This document shows positions 1 through 8,099 of a stretch of DNA of 64,000 bases, in pieces. Under the pieces are notes generated by a model, which worked only from the letters and a program-made list of their open reading frames with translations, was not told the origin of the DNA and searched no databases. The stretch covers positions 121,545-185,544 of the forward strand of contig NZ_JBDZDN010000006.1 in assembly GCF_040049215.1 (NCBI RefSeq), read 5' to 3'. The position numbers and the translations under genes were made by a program. This stretch comes from Mesorhizobium_K sp040049215. Its GTDB lineage: Bacteria; Pseudomonadota; Alphaproteobacteria; Rhizobiales; Rhizobiaceae. Numbering within the stretch: the first letter of the stretch is position 1; every line of letters begins with the position of its first letter.

Positions 1-1
1 G

Positions 2-847
2 CCCTTCTTCTTCGTCTACGGCACGCTCTACGGCTCGTCCGGAGACTCGCGCTGGCACGAGGCCGGCCACGGCACCGCCTTCCGCACCCGCTGGATGAAC
101 GACGTGGTCTACCAGGTCGCCTCGTTCATGATCATGCGCAACCCGGTGACCTGGCGCTGGAGCCATGCGCGCCACCACACCGACACGGTCATCGTCGGCC
201 GCGACCCGGAAATCGCCGTCATGCGGCCGCCGGACCTTCTGCGCGTGATCCTCAATTTTGTTGGCATACTCGATGTCTGGCATTTCATGTCCGACATGCT
301 GCGAAACGCCGCCGGCAATGTCAGCGCCGCCGAGAAGAGCTTCATCCCCGTGCAGGAGTGGCCGAAGGTGGTGCGGGCGGCGCGCGTGCATCTTGCGATC
401 TATGTCGCGACCGTTGCGCTGGCGCTCTGGATGGGTTCATGGCTGCCTCTGATGATCGTCGGCCTGCCGCGCATGTATGGCGCCTGGCACGGCATCCTCA
501 CGGGCCTGCTGCAGCATGGCGGGCTCGCCGACAATGTCACCGATCACCGGCTCAACTCGCGCACGGTGCTGATGAATCCGATCAGCCGCTTCATCTACTG
601 GAACATGAACTACCACGTGGAGCATCATATGTTCCCGATGGTGCCCTATCACGCGCTGCCGAAACTGCATGAGCTGATCAAGCACGACCTGCCGGCGCCC
701 AACCCTTCCATGTGGGACGGCTACCGCGAGATGGTCCCGGCCTTCCTGCGCCAGTTGCGCAACGAGGACTATTTCCTCAAGCGGCAACTGCCGCCGACGG
801 CCAAGCCCTATCGCGAGGAGTTCCATGATCTGATCGCTGCCGAGTGA
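2..847 (+). CDS. MocD-like fatty acid desaturase-family oxygenase (5' partial)
   Basis: The frame is open from the first bases, so the N terminus lies outside the window; an internal ATG at 95 is not the real start. Three histidine clusters of membrane di-iron desaturases/hydroxylases are visible: HEAGH (about 56-70), SHARHH (about 162-179) and YHVEHHMFP further on. Hydrophobic segments lie between the second and third clusters. The Rieske ferredoxin gene follows 100 bp downstream on the same strand. In rhizopine catabolism MocD (oxygenase) works with MocE (ferredoxin) and MocF (reductase) to remove an O-methyl group, so a role as membrane-bound oxygenase or O-demethylase is likely. The substrate is unknown and no MocF is visible, though it could lie upstream. 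Confidence 0.85.
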   Translation, partial: PFFFVYGTLYGSSGDSRWHEAGHGTAFRTRWMNDVVYQVASFMIMRNPVTWRWSHARHHTDTVIVGRDPEIAVMRPPDLLRVILNFVGILDVWHFMSDMLRNAAGNVSAAEKSFIPVQEWPKVVRAARVHLAIYVATVALALWMGSWLPLMIVGLPRMYGAWHGILTGLLQHGGLADNVTDHRLNSRTVLMNPISRFIYWNMNYHVEHHMFPMVPYHALPKLHELIKHDLPAPNPSMWDGYREMVPAFLRQLRNEDYFLKRQLPPTAKPYREEFHDLIAAE

Positions 848-885
848 CGCAGCCGGCCGGCGGACCGTCGTCCGCGGCGCCCAAC

Positions 886-927
886 CCAGCAATAAGAAAC
901 CAGCAATAAGAAACCAGCAATAAGAAA
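886..927 (+). repeat. Three tandem copies of a 14-bp unit
   Basis: The unit CCAGCAATAAGAAA occurs three times head to tail with no mismatch (886-899, 900-913, 914-927), ending 20 bp before the ferredoxin start codon. It lies in the gap between the desaturase and ferredoxin genes and is not part of either reading frame. It is AT-richer than its surroundings. Slipped-strand duplication or a regulator-binding array are both possible. Confidence 0.9.
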
Positions 928-947
928 ACAGCCAGGCGAGGAAACAT

Positions 948-1262
948 ATGGCGGACTGGATCGAGGCCTGCGGCGCCGACGAGATAGACGAGGAGGATGT
1001 TGTGCGCTTCGACCATGCCGGCCGCACCTTCGCCATCTACCGTTCGCCAGACGACGAATATTTCGTCACCGATGGGCTCTGCACGCACGAGCATGTGCAT
1101 CTCGCCGACGGCCTCGTCATGGATGACATCATCGAGTGCCCGAAGCACAATGGCCGTTTCAACTACAAGACCGGGGAGGCCAGGGGAGCGCCGGTCTGCG
1201 TCAATCTGAAAACCTATCCGGCGCGCGTCGAAGCGGGCAAGGTGCTGATACAGATCGGCTGA
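948..1262 (+). CDS. mocE: MocE-type Rieske [2Fe-2S] ferredoxin
   Basis: A 104-residue soluble protein made of one Rieske domain. Cluster ligands are C45-x-H47 (CTHEH) and C64-x2-H67 (CPKHNGRF), the standard C-x-H-x16-C-x2-H spacing. The ATG at 948 is preceded by GCGAGGAAAC as ribosome binding site. Size and motif match MocE/bacterial Rieske ferredoxins that deliver electrons to oxygenases. Its neighbour upstream is a desaturase-fold oxygenase, so the pair forms the electron-transfer half of an oxygenase system; the matching reductase is not in the window. Confidence 0.88.
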   Translation: MADWIEACGADEIDEEDVVRFDHAGRTFAIYRSPDDEYFVTDGLCTHEHVHLADGLVMDDIIECPKHNGRFNYKTGEARGAPVCVNLKTYPARVEAGKVLIQIG

Positions 1263-1312
1263 CGGCCGGTCTTTTCCGCCTGGCGGAGCCGATCTTTCAA
1301 GTGGGGGGAACC

Positions 1313-2149
1313 ATGCGCTCAAACCGACCGACGGTCGCCGACCTTCGCGCAATGAAGGGCAAGCGGCAGCTTTCCAAGATCCGCGTCTTCACCATGGAGG
1401 AAGTCGAGGCCGCGGCGCGCGCGGGCGTCGAGATTCTTTCGGTGACGCCGGAACTGATCCTCGATCCGCAATTCCGCGACGCCGCGCCCGACGTCTTCGC
1501 CATCCCGGGCAGCGTGAACTCCTTCTTCGCGCTCAAGGACGACGTGATGCGCGATGCCTTCCGTTTCATCCGCGCAGGCGCCGACGCGGTCTATTGCGCC
1601 GCGAGCCTCGACACGATCCGCGCGCTCGCCGACGAGCATGTCGCGGTGTGCGGACACTCCGGCCTCATCCCGCACCACTCGACCTGGACCGGCGGTTTTC
1701 GCGCCGTCGGCAAGACCGCCGAGACGGCGATGTCCGTCTGGAAGCAGGTCAAGGCGCTGGAGGCAGCCGGCGCCTTCGCCGCCGAGATCGAGGTCGTTCC
1801 GGTCGAGGTCGCGAGCGCGATCTCGGCGCGCACCTCGCTGTTCATGATCTCGATGGGCGCCGGAGGCGGCTGCGACGCGCAATATCTCTTCTCGGAAGAC
1901 ATCCTCGGCTACAATCGCGGCCACTATCCGCGCCACTCGAAGGTCTATCGCAACTTCGCCGCCGAATACGATCGCCTGCAGGCCGAGCGCGTCGCGGCGT
2001 TCAGCGAATATGTCGCCGACGTGCGCTCAGGCGCCTATCCGGAGCCGAAGCATGTCGTCGGCATCGAGCAGAAGGAACTCGACCAGTTCCTCGACCAGCT
2101 GCAACGCAGCGACATCGCAACGGTATCGTCGCGGGCGCCGTTGCCGTGA
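1313..2149 (+). CDS. PanB-superfamily protein (ketopantoate hydroxymethyltransferase-like), divergent
   Basis: A 278-residue protein starting at ATG 1313 after a GGGGGGAA ribosome binding site; the frame is open further upstream, but that stretch overlaps mocE. The C-terminal half shows the PanB signature: GHSGLIPHHSTWTGGF, then GKTAET, an ALEAAGAF-E-VP stretch and GAGGGCDAQ before a DILGY segment. In canonical PanB the first half carries LVGDS and a second Asp that bind Mg, and a Lys-x-Glu motif. Here these places read VTPEL, FAIPGS and VYCAAS, so those residues seem to be missing. The protein is therefore probably not a pantothenate enzyme. Its position between MocE and Gfo/Idh enzymes suggests a role in the same catabolic route, perhaps with a one-carbon or aldol step (inference). 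Confidence 0.72.
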   Translation: MRSNRPTVADLRAMKGKRQLSKIRVFTMEEVEAAARAGVEILSVTPELILDPQFRDAAPDVFAIPGSVNSFFALKDDVMRDAFRFIRAGADAVYCAASLDTIRALADEHVAVCGHSGLIPHHSTWTGGFRAVGKTAETAMSVWKQVKALEAAGAFAAEIEVVPVEVASAISARTSLFMISMGAGGGCDAQYLFSEDILGYNRGHYPRHSKVYRNFAAEYDRLQAERVAAFSEYVADVRSGAYPEPKHVVGIEQKELDQFLDQLQRSDIATVSSRAPLP

Positions 2150-2206
2150 CGCAGCTCATGCGGTTTGACGTGTCAGCCTTGTAAGAGTTTTGGAGAGGAA
2201 GACCGG

Positions 2207-3283
2207 ATGGCGAAATGGAAGGTGGCGGGCATCAATTTCGATCACTTCCACATGGGCGACTTGCTCCGGGAAGCGTTCAACCATCCCGACGCCGAGATCG
2301 TCGGCATCTGCGACGCCGATCCGAAGCGCATGCAGGGCGCGATCGAAAATTTCGGCATCCCCGAAAACCGGGTCTACACCGATCCGGAAAGGTGCCTGGC
2401 TGAGACGAAACCCGACCTCGTCATCCTGTGCCCCGCAACCGCCGAGCATGCCATCTGGGTCGAGCGCGTCGCTCCATCAGGCGTCAACATCCTGATGGAA
2501 AAACCGTTCGCGGCCTCGATCGCGGACGCCGACCGCATGATCGCGGCCGTGCAGAAGACCGGAAAGCTGCTCGCCATCAACTGGCAGCTCGCCTGGTACC
2601 GCTCGCACAACACCACCAAGCGCCTGATCGACGAGGGCACGATCGGCGAGGTGATCGAGGTACATTTCTACGACGGCAACCGCGGGCCGCTCTACCATCT
2701 CGCCGACAAGGTCGAGGTGAGCGACGAGGAGGTGCACGCCGGCAAGCCGCATTCCTGGTTCTACAAGAAGGCTTCCGGCGGCGGCAGCCTGCTCGACTAT
2801 GTCGGCTACGGCGTGACGCTCGGCAGTTGGTTCATGAACGGCGAGAAGCCGGTGGAGGTGACCTGCGTCATGGACGAGCCGCAGGGGCTGGAGGTCGACG
2901 AACACTCTGTGACGGTGTGCCGTTACAAAAGCGGCCTGTCGAAGTTCGAGACGCGCTGGGGCACCTTCACCGATCCATGGACGCTGCAGCCGCAGCCGAA
3001 ATGCGGCTTCGTCATCGTCGGCACCGACGGCACGATCGCCAGCTACGACTATGACGACCACGTCACCGTGCAGATCCGGGCAAAGCGCGAGCAGTTCAAG
3101 GTGCAGGCAGACACGCTGGCCGCACCGCGGCGCGCGCCGGTCGAATACATGCTGCACCTGATCGCCACCGGCGAAAAGATCGCCGGGCCGCTCGACCCAA
3201 AGCTGTCGCGCATAGGCCAGCAGATCACCGACAGCGCCGTGCTTTCGGCGCGCGAGAAGCGCACCGTGGGGCTGTTGCCATGA
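2207..3283 (+). CDS. Gfo/Idh/MocA family oxidoreductase (first of three)
   Basis: A 358-residue NAD(P)-dependent dehydrogenase of the glucose-fructose oxidoreductase/inositol dehydrogenase/MocA family. The ATG at 2207 follows GGAGAGGAAGA. The N-terminal Rossmann strand reads VAGINFDHFHMG rather than GxGxxG, which is unusual. The family Lys motif is present as MEKPF (residues 97-101). The C-terminal half has the alpha/beta fold typical of sugar or cyclitol oxidation. It overlaps the next dehydrogenase gene by four bases (ATGA), so the two are translationally coupled. Confidence 0.87.
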   Translation: MAKWKVAGINFDHFHMGDLLREAFNHPDAEIVGICDADPKRMQGAIENFGIPENRVYTDPERCLAETKPDLVILCPATAEHAIWVERVAPSGVNILMEKPFAASIADADRMIAAVQKTGKLLAINWQLAWYRSHNTTKRLIDEGTIGEVIEVHFYDGNRGPLYHLADKVEVSDEEVHAGKPHSWFYKKASGGGSLLDYVGYGVTLGSWFMNGEKPVEVTCVMDEPQGLEVDEHSVTVCRYKSGLSKFETRWGTFTDPWTLQPQPKCGFVIVGTDGTIASYDYDDHVTVQIRAKREQFKVQADTLAAPRRAPVEYMLHLIATGEKIAGPLDPKLSRIGQQITDSAVLSAREKRTVGLLP

Positions 3284-4401
3284 GCGAGCAGGACCTTGCA
3301 TCCGAGACCGACTATGCACTGGTCGGCAAGACGGTGCCGGAAATCGCCGCACCGGAATTGCCCTACAAGCCGCCGATGCCGAAAAGCTACCGGCCGAAGA
3401 TAGCGCTGGTCGGGGCAGGGGGCATTTCGTTTGCACATCTCGACGCCTACAGGCGCGCCGGGCTCGATGTCGCGGCAATCATGTCGCGCACGCTGGCGCG
3501 CGCAGAGACGCGGCGCAAGGAATTCTACCCCGACGCCATCGCTACGGACGATTTCCAGAGCCTGCTCAGGCGCGACGACATCGAGGTGTTCGACATCACG
3601 CCGCATCCCGCCGAGCGCGTGCCGCTGGTGGAGGCGGCGCTGAAGGCCGGCAAGCATGTGTTGTCGCAAAAGCCTTTCGTTACCGATCTCGATACCGGCG
3701 AGCGGCTGGTCGACCTCGCCGACCGCAACAACGTCAAGCTCGCCGTCAACCAGAACGGCCGCTGGGCGCCGCATTTCGCCTATATTCGCGAGGCGGTGCG
3801 GGCGGGGCTGATCGGCGATGTCGTCGCCTCGCACACGGCGATGCACTGGGATCACAGCTGGATCGTCGGCACGCCGTTCGAAAAGATCGACGATTTGATC
3901 TTCTTCGACTTCGCCGTGCACTGGTTCGATTTCCTGGCGAGCCTGATCGGGGCGCGCGGCACCAGCGTCTACGCCACCCGCACCCGCGCCGCCGGCCAGG
4001 ATGCGAAACCACCGCTGCTGGCGCAGGCGCTGGTTGCCTTTGACGGCGGGCAGGCCTCGCTTGTGTTCGACGCGGCGATCAAGCACGGGCCGCTGGATAC
4101 CACCTTCGTCGGCGGCACCAAGGGCAGCCTCGCCAGCACTGGGCCTAACCTCGGCGAACAGTCGGTGACGCTGACGACAGCCGAGGGTATCGCGCGGCCG
4201 AGGCTGGAGGGCGCGTGGTTCAACGACGGCTTTGCCGGCACGATGGGCGAACTGCTGGTGGCCATTGAAGAGAAGCGCGAGCCGCTCAACGGCGCGCGCG
4301 GCAATCTCGACAGCCTGGCGCTCGTCTTCGCGGCGATCGCCTCGGCGCACACCGGCCAGGCGGTAAAGCCCGGCACGGTGCGCAAGGTATCGGGGCTTTG
4401 A
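3280..4401 (+). CDS. Gfo/Idh/MocA family oxidoreductase (second of three)
   Basis: A 373-residue dehydrogenase with an extra N-terminal segment of about 39 residues before the Rossmann glycine motif VGAGGIS (44-50). The catalytic-region motif is QKPF instead of EKP. A polar stretch, NQNGRWAPHF, follows. It overlaps the upstream paralogue by ATGA and ends only three bases before the end of the convergent mutarotase-like gene. Two different paralogues in one operon suggest successive oxidations or a hetero-oligomer; which applies cannot be told from sequence. Confidence 0.86.
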   Translation: MSEQDLASETDYALVGKTVPEIAAPELPYKPPMPKSYRPKIALVGAGGISFAHLDAYRRAGLDVAAIMSRTLARAETRRKEFYPDAIATDDFQSLLRRDDIEVFDITPHPAERVPLVEAALKAGKHVLSQKPFVTDLDTGERLVDLADRNNVKLAVNQNGRWAPHFAYIREAVRAGLIGDVVASHTAMHWDHSWIVGTPFEKIDDLIFFDFAVHWFDFLASLIGARGTSVYATRTRAAGQDAKPPLLAQALVAFDGGQASLVFDAAIKHGPLDTTFVGGTKGSLASTGPNLGEQSVTLTTAEGIARPRLEGAWFNDGFAGTMGELLVAIEEKREPLNGARGNLDSLALVFAAIASAHTGQAVKPGTVRKVSGL

Positions 4402-4404
4402 CCG

Positions 4405-5493
4405 TCAGATTTGCAGGAACGCGAGGTCGCAGGGGATCGTCACCGCCTCGCCGGAGGCGGGCCTAACCTCGATGCCGTTTGCGGACGGGCTGACGCTTGC
4501 GACCTCGCCGTCGCCGCCCCACGGGACCGAGCCGATGACATGCCGCACCTCGACCGAGCCATTGGCGTCGAGCGTCAGGCCGGTCTGCACGCCGGCCGCA
4601 TCGAGCGGATGGGGTATCCGGGCCAGGGAATCGCCGAGCATTGCGCGGTTCAACCCTTCCTCGACGCCGAGGCAGCCGAGATGACGCCCGCTCCATGGCG
4701 CGTAGTCGCGTCCGCCGTTGGAGAACCACAGCATGGTCATCGGCAGCTTTGCCGGGTTGCGCAGGCTGATGAAGAGATCGCCTTCCTTGCCGCGCGCGAC
4801 CGTCGTCCAGCCGAGCCGGCTGCCTTGCGCCTCCACGCCGATCGCGAAATCCTCGTGCCGCGAGGCGAAGGGATAGCGCGTGATGTCGGCCTCGCCGCCG
4901 GCTGCGAGCGGAAAATGCCGGGGGTCGGTCGTCTTTGCCGGGCAGGCGAGAGCCGAGCGCCCGCGCGCCGGATCGGGCTCCAGAGGGATTTGCGGCGTCT
5001 CCCACCAGCGTTTCGGCGAGAAGCTCAGCCTGCCGCCGTTGGGAAGCGAAACCATAGCATGATTGGCGACCGCCATGCGCTCGGCGTGGCCGCCGGTGAA
5101 GATGTGGCGCTGGTAGAGGAAAGGGTGCCCGTCGACCAGCCGAAGCTCCTTGACGAGGTCGGCGCCCATCGCCTTGCGGTCCAGCCTGAAGCGGGCGACC
5201 GTCTCGCCGTCCTTCCGACCGGTGCCGAGATGCGTCCACGTCGTGTTCGCCGGCCAGCCGTGCCCCGGCGCATCGTCGGCGGAGGCGCCGCCGAAGGGCG
5301 CGCAGAAGAAGTCGCCGGCGAGCCCGCCGAGATGCGGGGCCGCATCCTCGGGCATAGGCTCGCCGATCCAAGGCGCCTTGTGCAGCATCGATACGGCGCG
5401 GCCGTCGCGTTCGACGACCAGTTCGCCGATCATGCCGTACAGGAGCTCGATGCGAACCTCGATCCCTTTTGCTTCGATCTCGACGATTGCCAT
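4405..5493 (-). CDS. Galactose mutarotase-fold protein of unknown function
   Basis: A soluble protein of about 362 residues without a signal peptide. The beta-rich sequence, the early phrase LLYGMIGELVVERDGRAVS, an internal MLWFSNGGRDYAPWSGRHLG segment and a conserved-looking GTGRKDGETVARFRLD stretch fit the aldose 1-epimerase-like fold. I cannot name the family more exactly. ATG 5493 is chosen; a TTG two codons upstream is nearer to the GGAGG ribosome binding site and is a real alternative. It converges on the dehydrogenase operon and diverges from the third Gfo/Idh gene, so it probably supplies the right anomer or ring form of the imported sugar. Confidence 0.65.
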   Translation of the reverse strand: MAIVEIEAKGIEVRIELLYGMIGELVVERDGRAVSMLHKAPWIGEPMPEDAAPHLGGLAGDFFCAPFGGASADDAPGHGWPANTTWTHLGTGRKDGETVARFRLDRKAMGADLVKELRLVDGHPFLYQRHIFTGGHAERMAVANHAMVSLPNGGRLSFSPKRWWETPQIPLEPDPARGRSALACPAKTTDPRHFPLAAGGEADITRYPFASRHEDFAIGVEAQGSRLGWTTVARGKEGDLFISLRNPAKLPMTMLWFSNGGRDYAPWSGRHLGCLGVEEGLNRAMLGDSLARIPHPLDAAGVQTGLTLDANGSVEVRHVIGSVPWGGDGEVASVSPSANGIEVRPASGEAVTIPCDLAFLQI

Positions 5494-5587
5494 CGGCAAG
5501 GTTCCTCCGGTTGCGATTCCATTTCCGCGAAAGCCACCTGTCCTTAGCCCGTCCGGCAGCCGCCGCGGAAGGCTTCCAAACGATTTT

Positions 5588-5642
5588 GGAACGAAAGTTT
5601 CATTTCTTGACTATTGGAAATTTATGTGCGGTATTTTCCGCA
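5588..5642. promoter_or_regulatory. Divergent promoter region with inverted repeats
   Basis: The gap between the mutarotase-like gene and the third Gfo/Idh gene is AT-rich here. It has GGAA-N6-TTTC (5588-5601), containing the palindrome GAAAGTTTC, a TTGACT -35-like box (5607-5612), and the inverted repeat TGCGG-TATTTT-CCGCA (5627-5642), whose centre could act as a -10 with a long 19-bp spacer. GGAA-N6-TTCC-like sites are used by RpiR-type regulators of inositol genes in rhizobia, so control by the RpiR protein encoded at 11593-12483 is plausible but unproven. Confidence 0.4.
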
Positions 5643-5724
5643 ATGGAAGTTTGGGAGGGGTTCCTGCGCGGTGCAGCGAGGCTTCGGCCAGCGGCCGCGC
5701 AACTCCCGGAATTGAAGGCCTGAC

Positions 5725-6912
5725 ATGGTTTACGCTACCGGCGACAAGATCGGTCCGCGCCGCCTGCGGGTAGGCATGGTGGGAGGCGGACGCAACGCCT
5801 TCATCGGCGCGGTCCATCGCATGGCGCTCAGGCTCGACGACCGCGCCGACCTCGTTGCCGGCGCGCTGTCTTCCGACCCCGAGAACGCGAAGCTTTCCGG
5901 CGCCGACATCGGCATCGCCGGGGATCGCGCCTATTCCGACTATCGCAAGATGGCCGAGGCGGAAGCCAGGCGGCCCGATGGCATCGAGGCCGTCGTCATT
6001 GTCACGCCCAACCATCTGCATGCGCCGGTCGCCCGCGCTTTCCTCGAAGCCGGCATCGACGTCATCTGCGACAAGCCGCTGTCGGCGAGTTTGAAAGAGG
6101 CGGAAGAGCTCGCGGCACTTGCGAGAAAATCTGGCCTCGTCTTCGCCGTCACGCTGAACAACACGGGATATGCGATGGTCCGCCACGCGCGAGAACTGGT
6201 CGCGTCCGGCACGCTCGGCAAGATACGCATCGTGCGAGCCGAATACATTCAGGACTGGCTGACGCTGCCGATCGACGCCGACGGCCAGAAGCAAGCCGAA
6301 TGGCGCACCGACCCGGCGCGCGCCGGCCGCTCCGCCTGCCTCGCCGACATCGGCGTGCACGCCTTCAGCCTGGCGCATTTCGTGTCGGGCATGGCGCCCT
6401 CCGAGGTGGCCGCCGACCTCACCACATTCGTCCCCGGCCGCCGGCTCGACGACAACGCGCATGTGCTGATGCGCTATGCGTCCGGCGCCCGCGGCGTGCT
6501 CGTCGCCAGCCAGGTTTCGCCCGGCAACTACAACCGCCTGTCAGTCAAGGTCTATGGCGACAAGGCCGGGCTGGAATGGCACGGCCATGAGCCGGAATAT
6601 CTGCGTTTCTGCGAATTCGGCAAACCTCACGTTATTTTGACCCGCGGCGGCGCTGCCGTCGGCGGCGAGGCGGCGCGCGTGTCGCGCATGCCGGCGGAAC
6701 ATCCGGAGGGCTATGTCGAGGGTTTCGGCAACCTCTACCGCGACGCGATTGCGCTGATTTCGGCGCGCCGGCGAGGGGAACTGATGGAATCGAGGCTTGC
6801 GGCGATGGTGCCGTCGGTGGAAGACGGTCTCATCGGAATGCGCTTCATCGAAGCATCGGTAGACAGCCACGAAGCGGGAGGTGTCTGGACACAAATCGCG
6901 GCGCAACTGTAG
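5725..6912 (+). CDS. Gfo/Idh/MocA family oxidoreductase (third of three)
   Basis: A 395-residue dehydrogenase with Rossmann motif VGMVGGGRNAFIG (residues 16-28) and the family motif as DKPLS. The C-terminal domain contains GRSACLADIGVHAFSL, typical of the family's substrate-side His region. It is the first gene of the rightward transport operon and precedes the binding-protein gene by 84 bp. It likely oxidises the imported compound or an early derivative. It is clearly distinct in sequence from the two paralogues upstream. Confidence 0.87.
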   Translation: MVYATGDKIGPRRLRVGMVGGGRNAFIGAVHRMALRLDDRADLVAGALSSDPENAKLSGADIGIAGDRAYSDYRKMAEAEARRPDGIEAVVIVTPNHLHAPVARAFLEAGIDVICDKPLSASLKEAEELAALARKSGLVFAVTLNNTGYAMVRHARELVASGTLGKIRIVRAEYIQDWLTLPIDADGQKQAEWRTDPARAGRSACLADIGVHAFSLAHFVSGMAPSEVAADLTTFVPGRRLDDNAHVLMRYASGARGVLVASQVSPGNYNRLSVKVYGDKAGLEWHGHEPEYLRFCEFGKPHVILTRGGAAVGGEAARVSRMPAEHPEGYVEGFGNLYRDAIALISARRRGELMESRLAAMVPSVEDGLIGMRFIEASVDSHEAGGVWTQIAAQL

Positions 6913-6996
6913 AACTTTGCTTCAAAAAACGACCGGCTGCGCCTGACGGCTCGTTTGGAGGACCAGGCGCGAAAACGTTCGAACAGGGAGAAGACA

Positions 6997-8022
6997 ATGA
7001 ACAACTGGATGAAGACGGGCCTCGCGGCGATCGGCGCCACGCTGCTCGGGAGCGCCGCCTACGCGCAGGACTATACGATCGGCGTGTCCAACACCGTGCA
7101 GGGCAACGGCTGGCGTGAAGAGATGATCTGCGCGATCAAGGCGCAGGCGCTCGCGTCGGGCAAGGTCAAATCGCTGAACATCGCGCACCGCAACACCGAC
7201 GCCGCCGGCCAGCTCGAGGATTTGCGCAACCTGATCAGCGCCAAGGTCAACGCCATCGTCGTCAACCCGGCCGACCCGGCCGGCATCCAGGCGGCGCTCA
7301 AGGAGGCCACCGATGCCGGCATTGTCGTCGTTGCCGTCGACCAGGCGGTCACCGAGCCTTCCGCCTACATCATCTCCAACAACCAGGAACAGTACGCCTA
7401 TCTCGGCGCCAAGTGGCTGTTCGAGCAACTCGGCGGCAAGGGCAGCGTCGTCTACATGCGTGGCGCCGCCGGCGCATCGGCCGACAGCGACCGCGACAAA
7501 GGCTTCAAGAAGGCGCTCGCCGAGTTCCCTGATATCAAGGTGGCCCAGGAAACCTTCACAGGCTGGCAGCAGGACCAGGGCAAGCAGCAGATCCTCGACT
7601 ACATCGCCACCGGCGTGCCCTTCGACGGCATCTGGACCTCGGGCATCGACAACGTGATCGTCGATGCACTGGTCGAGAGCCAGGCGACGCTGGTGCCGGT
7701 CGTCGGCGCCGACAATGCCGGCTTCGTCGGACAGCTCAACTCGGTCGAGGGCCTCAAGGGCGCGGCGGTCACCAACCCCGGCTCCATCGGCGGCGCGGGC
7801 GTCACGCTGGCGCTGCAAATCCTCGAAGGCCAGAAGCCGGCCGCGCAGACCGTGCTTGTCGAGCCGGCGCTTTGGGAGAATGTCACCGACGCCGGCAAGG
7901 AGCAGTTGAAGGCTGCTGCTGATCCGTCGCTCTCGCCCGAGTGGCCGGTGTCGATCTCGATCAAGGACTGGACCTCCTACACCAAGGACCAGATCGTGGC
8001 CTGCAAAGGCCCCGGCGAATAA
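6997..8022 (+). CDS. ABC transporter periplasmic sugar-binding protein
   Basis: A 341-residue exported protein. The signal peptide MNNWMKTGLAAIGATLLGSA ends near AYA-QDY. The mature part is a two-lobed periplasmic binding protein of the ribose/inositol type (Peripla_BP_4 class): it opens with YTIGVSNTVQGNGW and has NAIVVNPADPAGIQ and GIDNVIVDAL. ATG 6997 follows AGGGAGAAGAC. ATPase and permease genes follow. It captures the substrate in the periplasm; MocB and inositol-binding proteins belong to the same broad family. Confidence 0.9.
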   Translation: MNNWMKTGLAAIGATLLGSAAYAQDYTIGVSNTVQGNGWREEMICAIKAQALASGKVKSLNIAHRNTDAAGQLEDLRNLISAKVNAIVVNPADPAGIQAALKEATDAGIVVVAVDQAVTEPSAYIISNNQEQYAYLGAKWLFEQLGGKGSVVYMRGAAGASADSDRDKGFKKALAEFPDIKVAQETFTGWQQDQGKQQILDYIATGVPFDGIWTSGIDNVIVDALVESQATLVPVVGADNAGFVGQLNSVEGLKGAAVTNPGSIGGAGVTLALQILEGQKPAAQTVLVEPALWENVTDAGKEQLKAAADPSLSPEWPVSISIKDWTSYTKDQIVACKGPGE

Positions 8023-8042
8023 ACGCCTGATCTGATCGGACA

Positions 8043-8076
8043 GCGGGGACGACGAACCAAGGTTCGCCGTCCCCGC
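8043..8076 (+). promoter_or_regulatory. Intercistronic stem-loop after the binding-protein gene
   Basis: GCGGGGACGACGAACC (8043-8058), a two-base gap, then GGTTCGCCGTCCCCGC (8061-8076) form a 16-bp stem with a single G-T pair. It starts 21 bp after the binding-protein stop codon and ends before the ATPase start. No U-tract follows. Such hairpins often protect the 3' end of binding-protein mRNA, giving more of that subunit than of the membrane parts. Confidence 0.75.
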
Positions 8077-8099
8077 GCCTTAGGGAAGACTTCCGCCGC

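Noticed and set aside
886..927. CRISPR array
   Set aside because: The units are contiguous 14-bp repeats with no spacers and no cas genes nearby.
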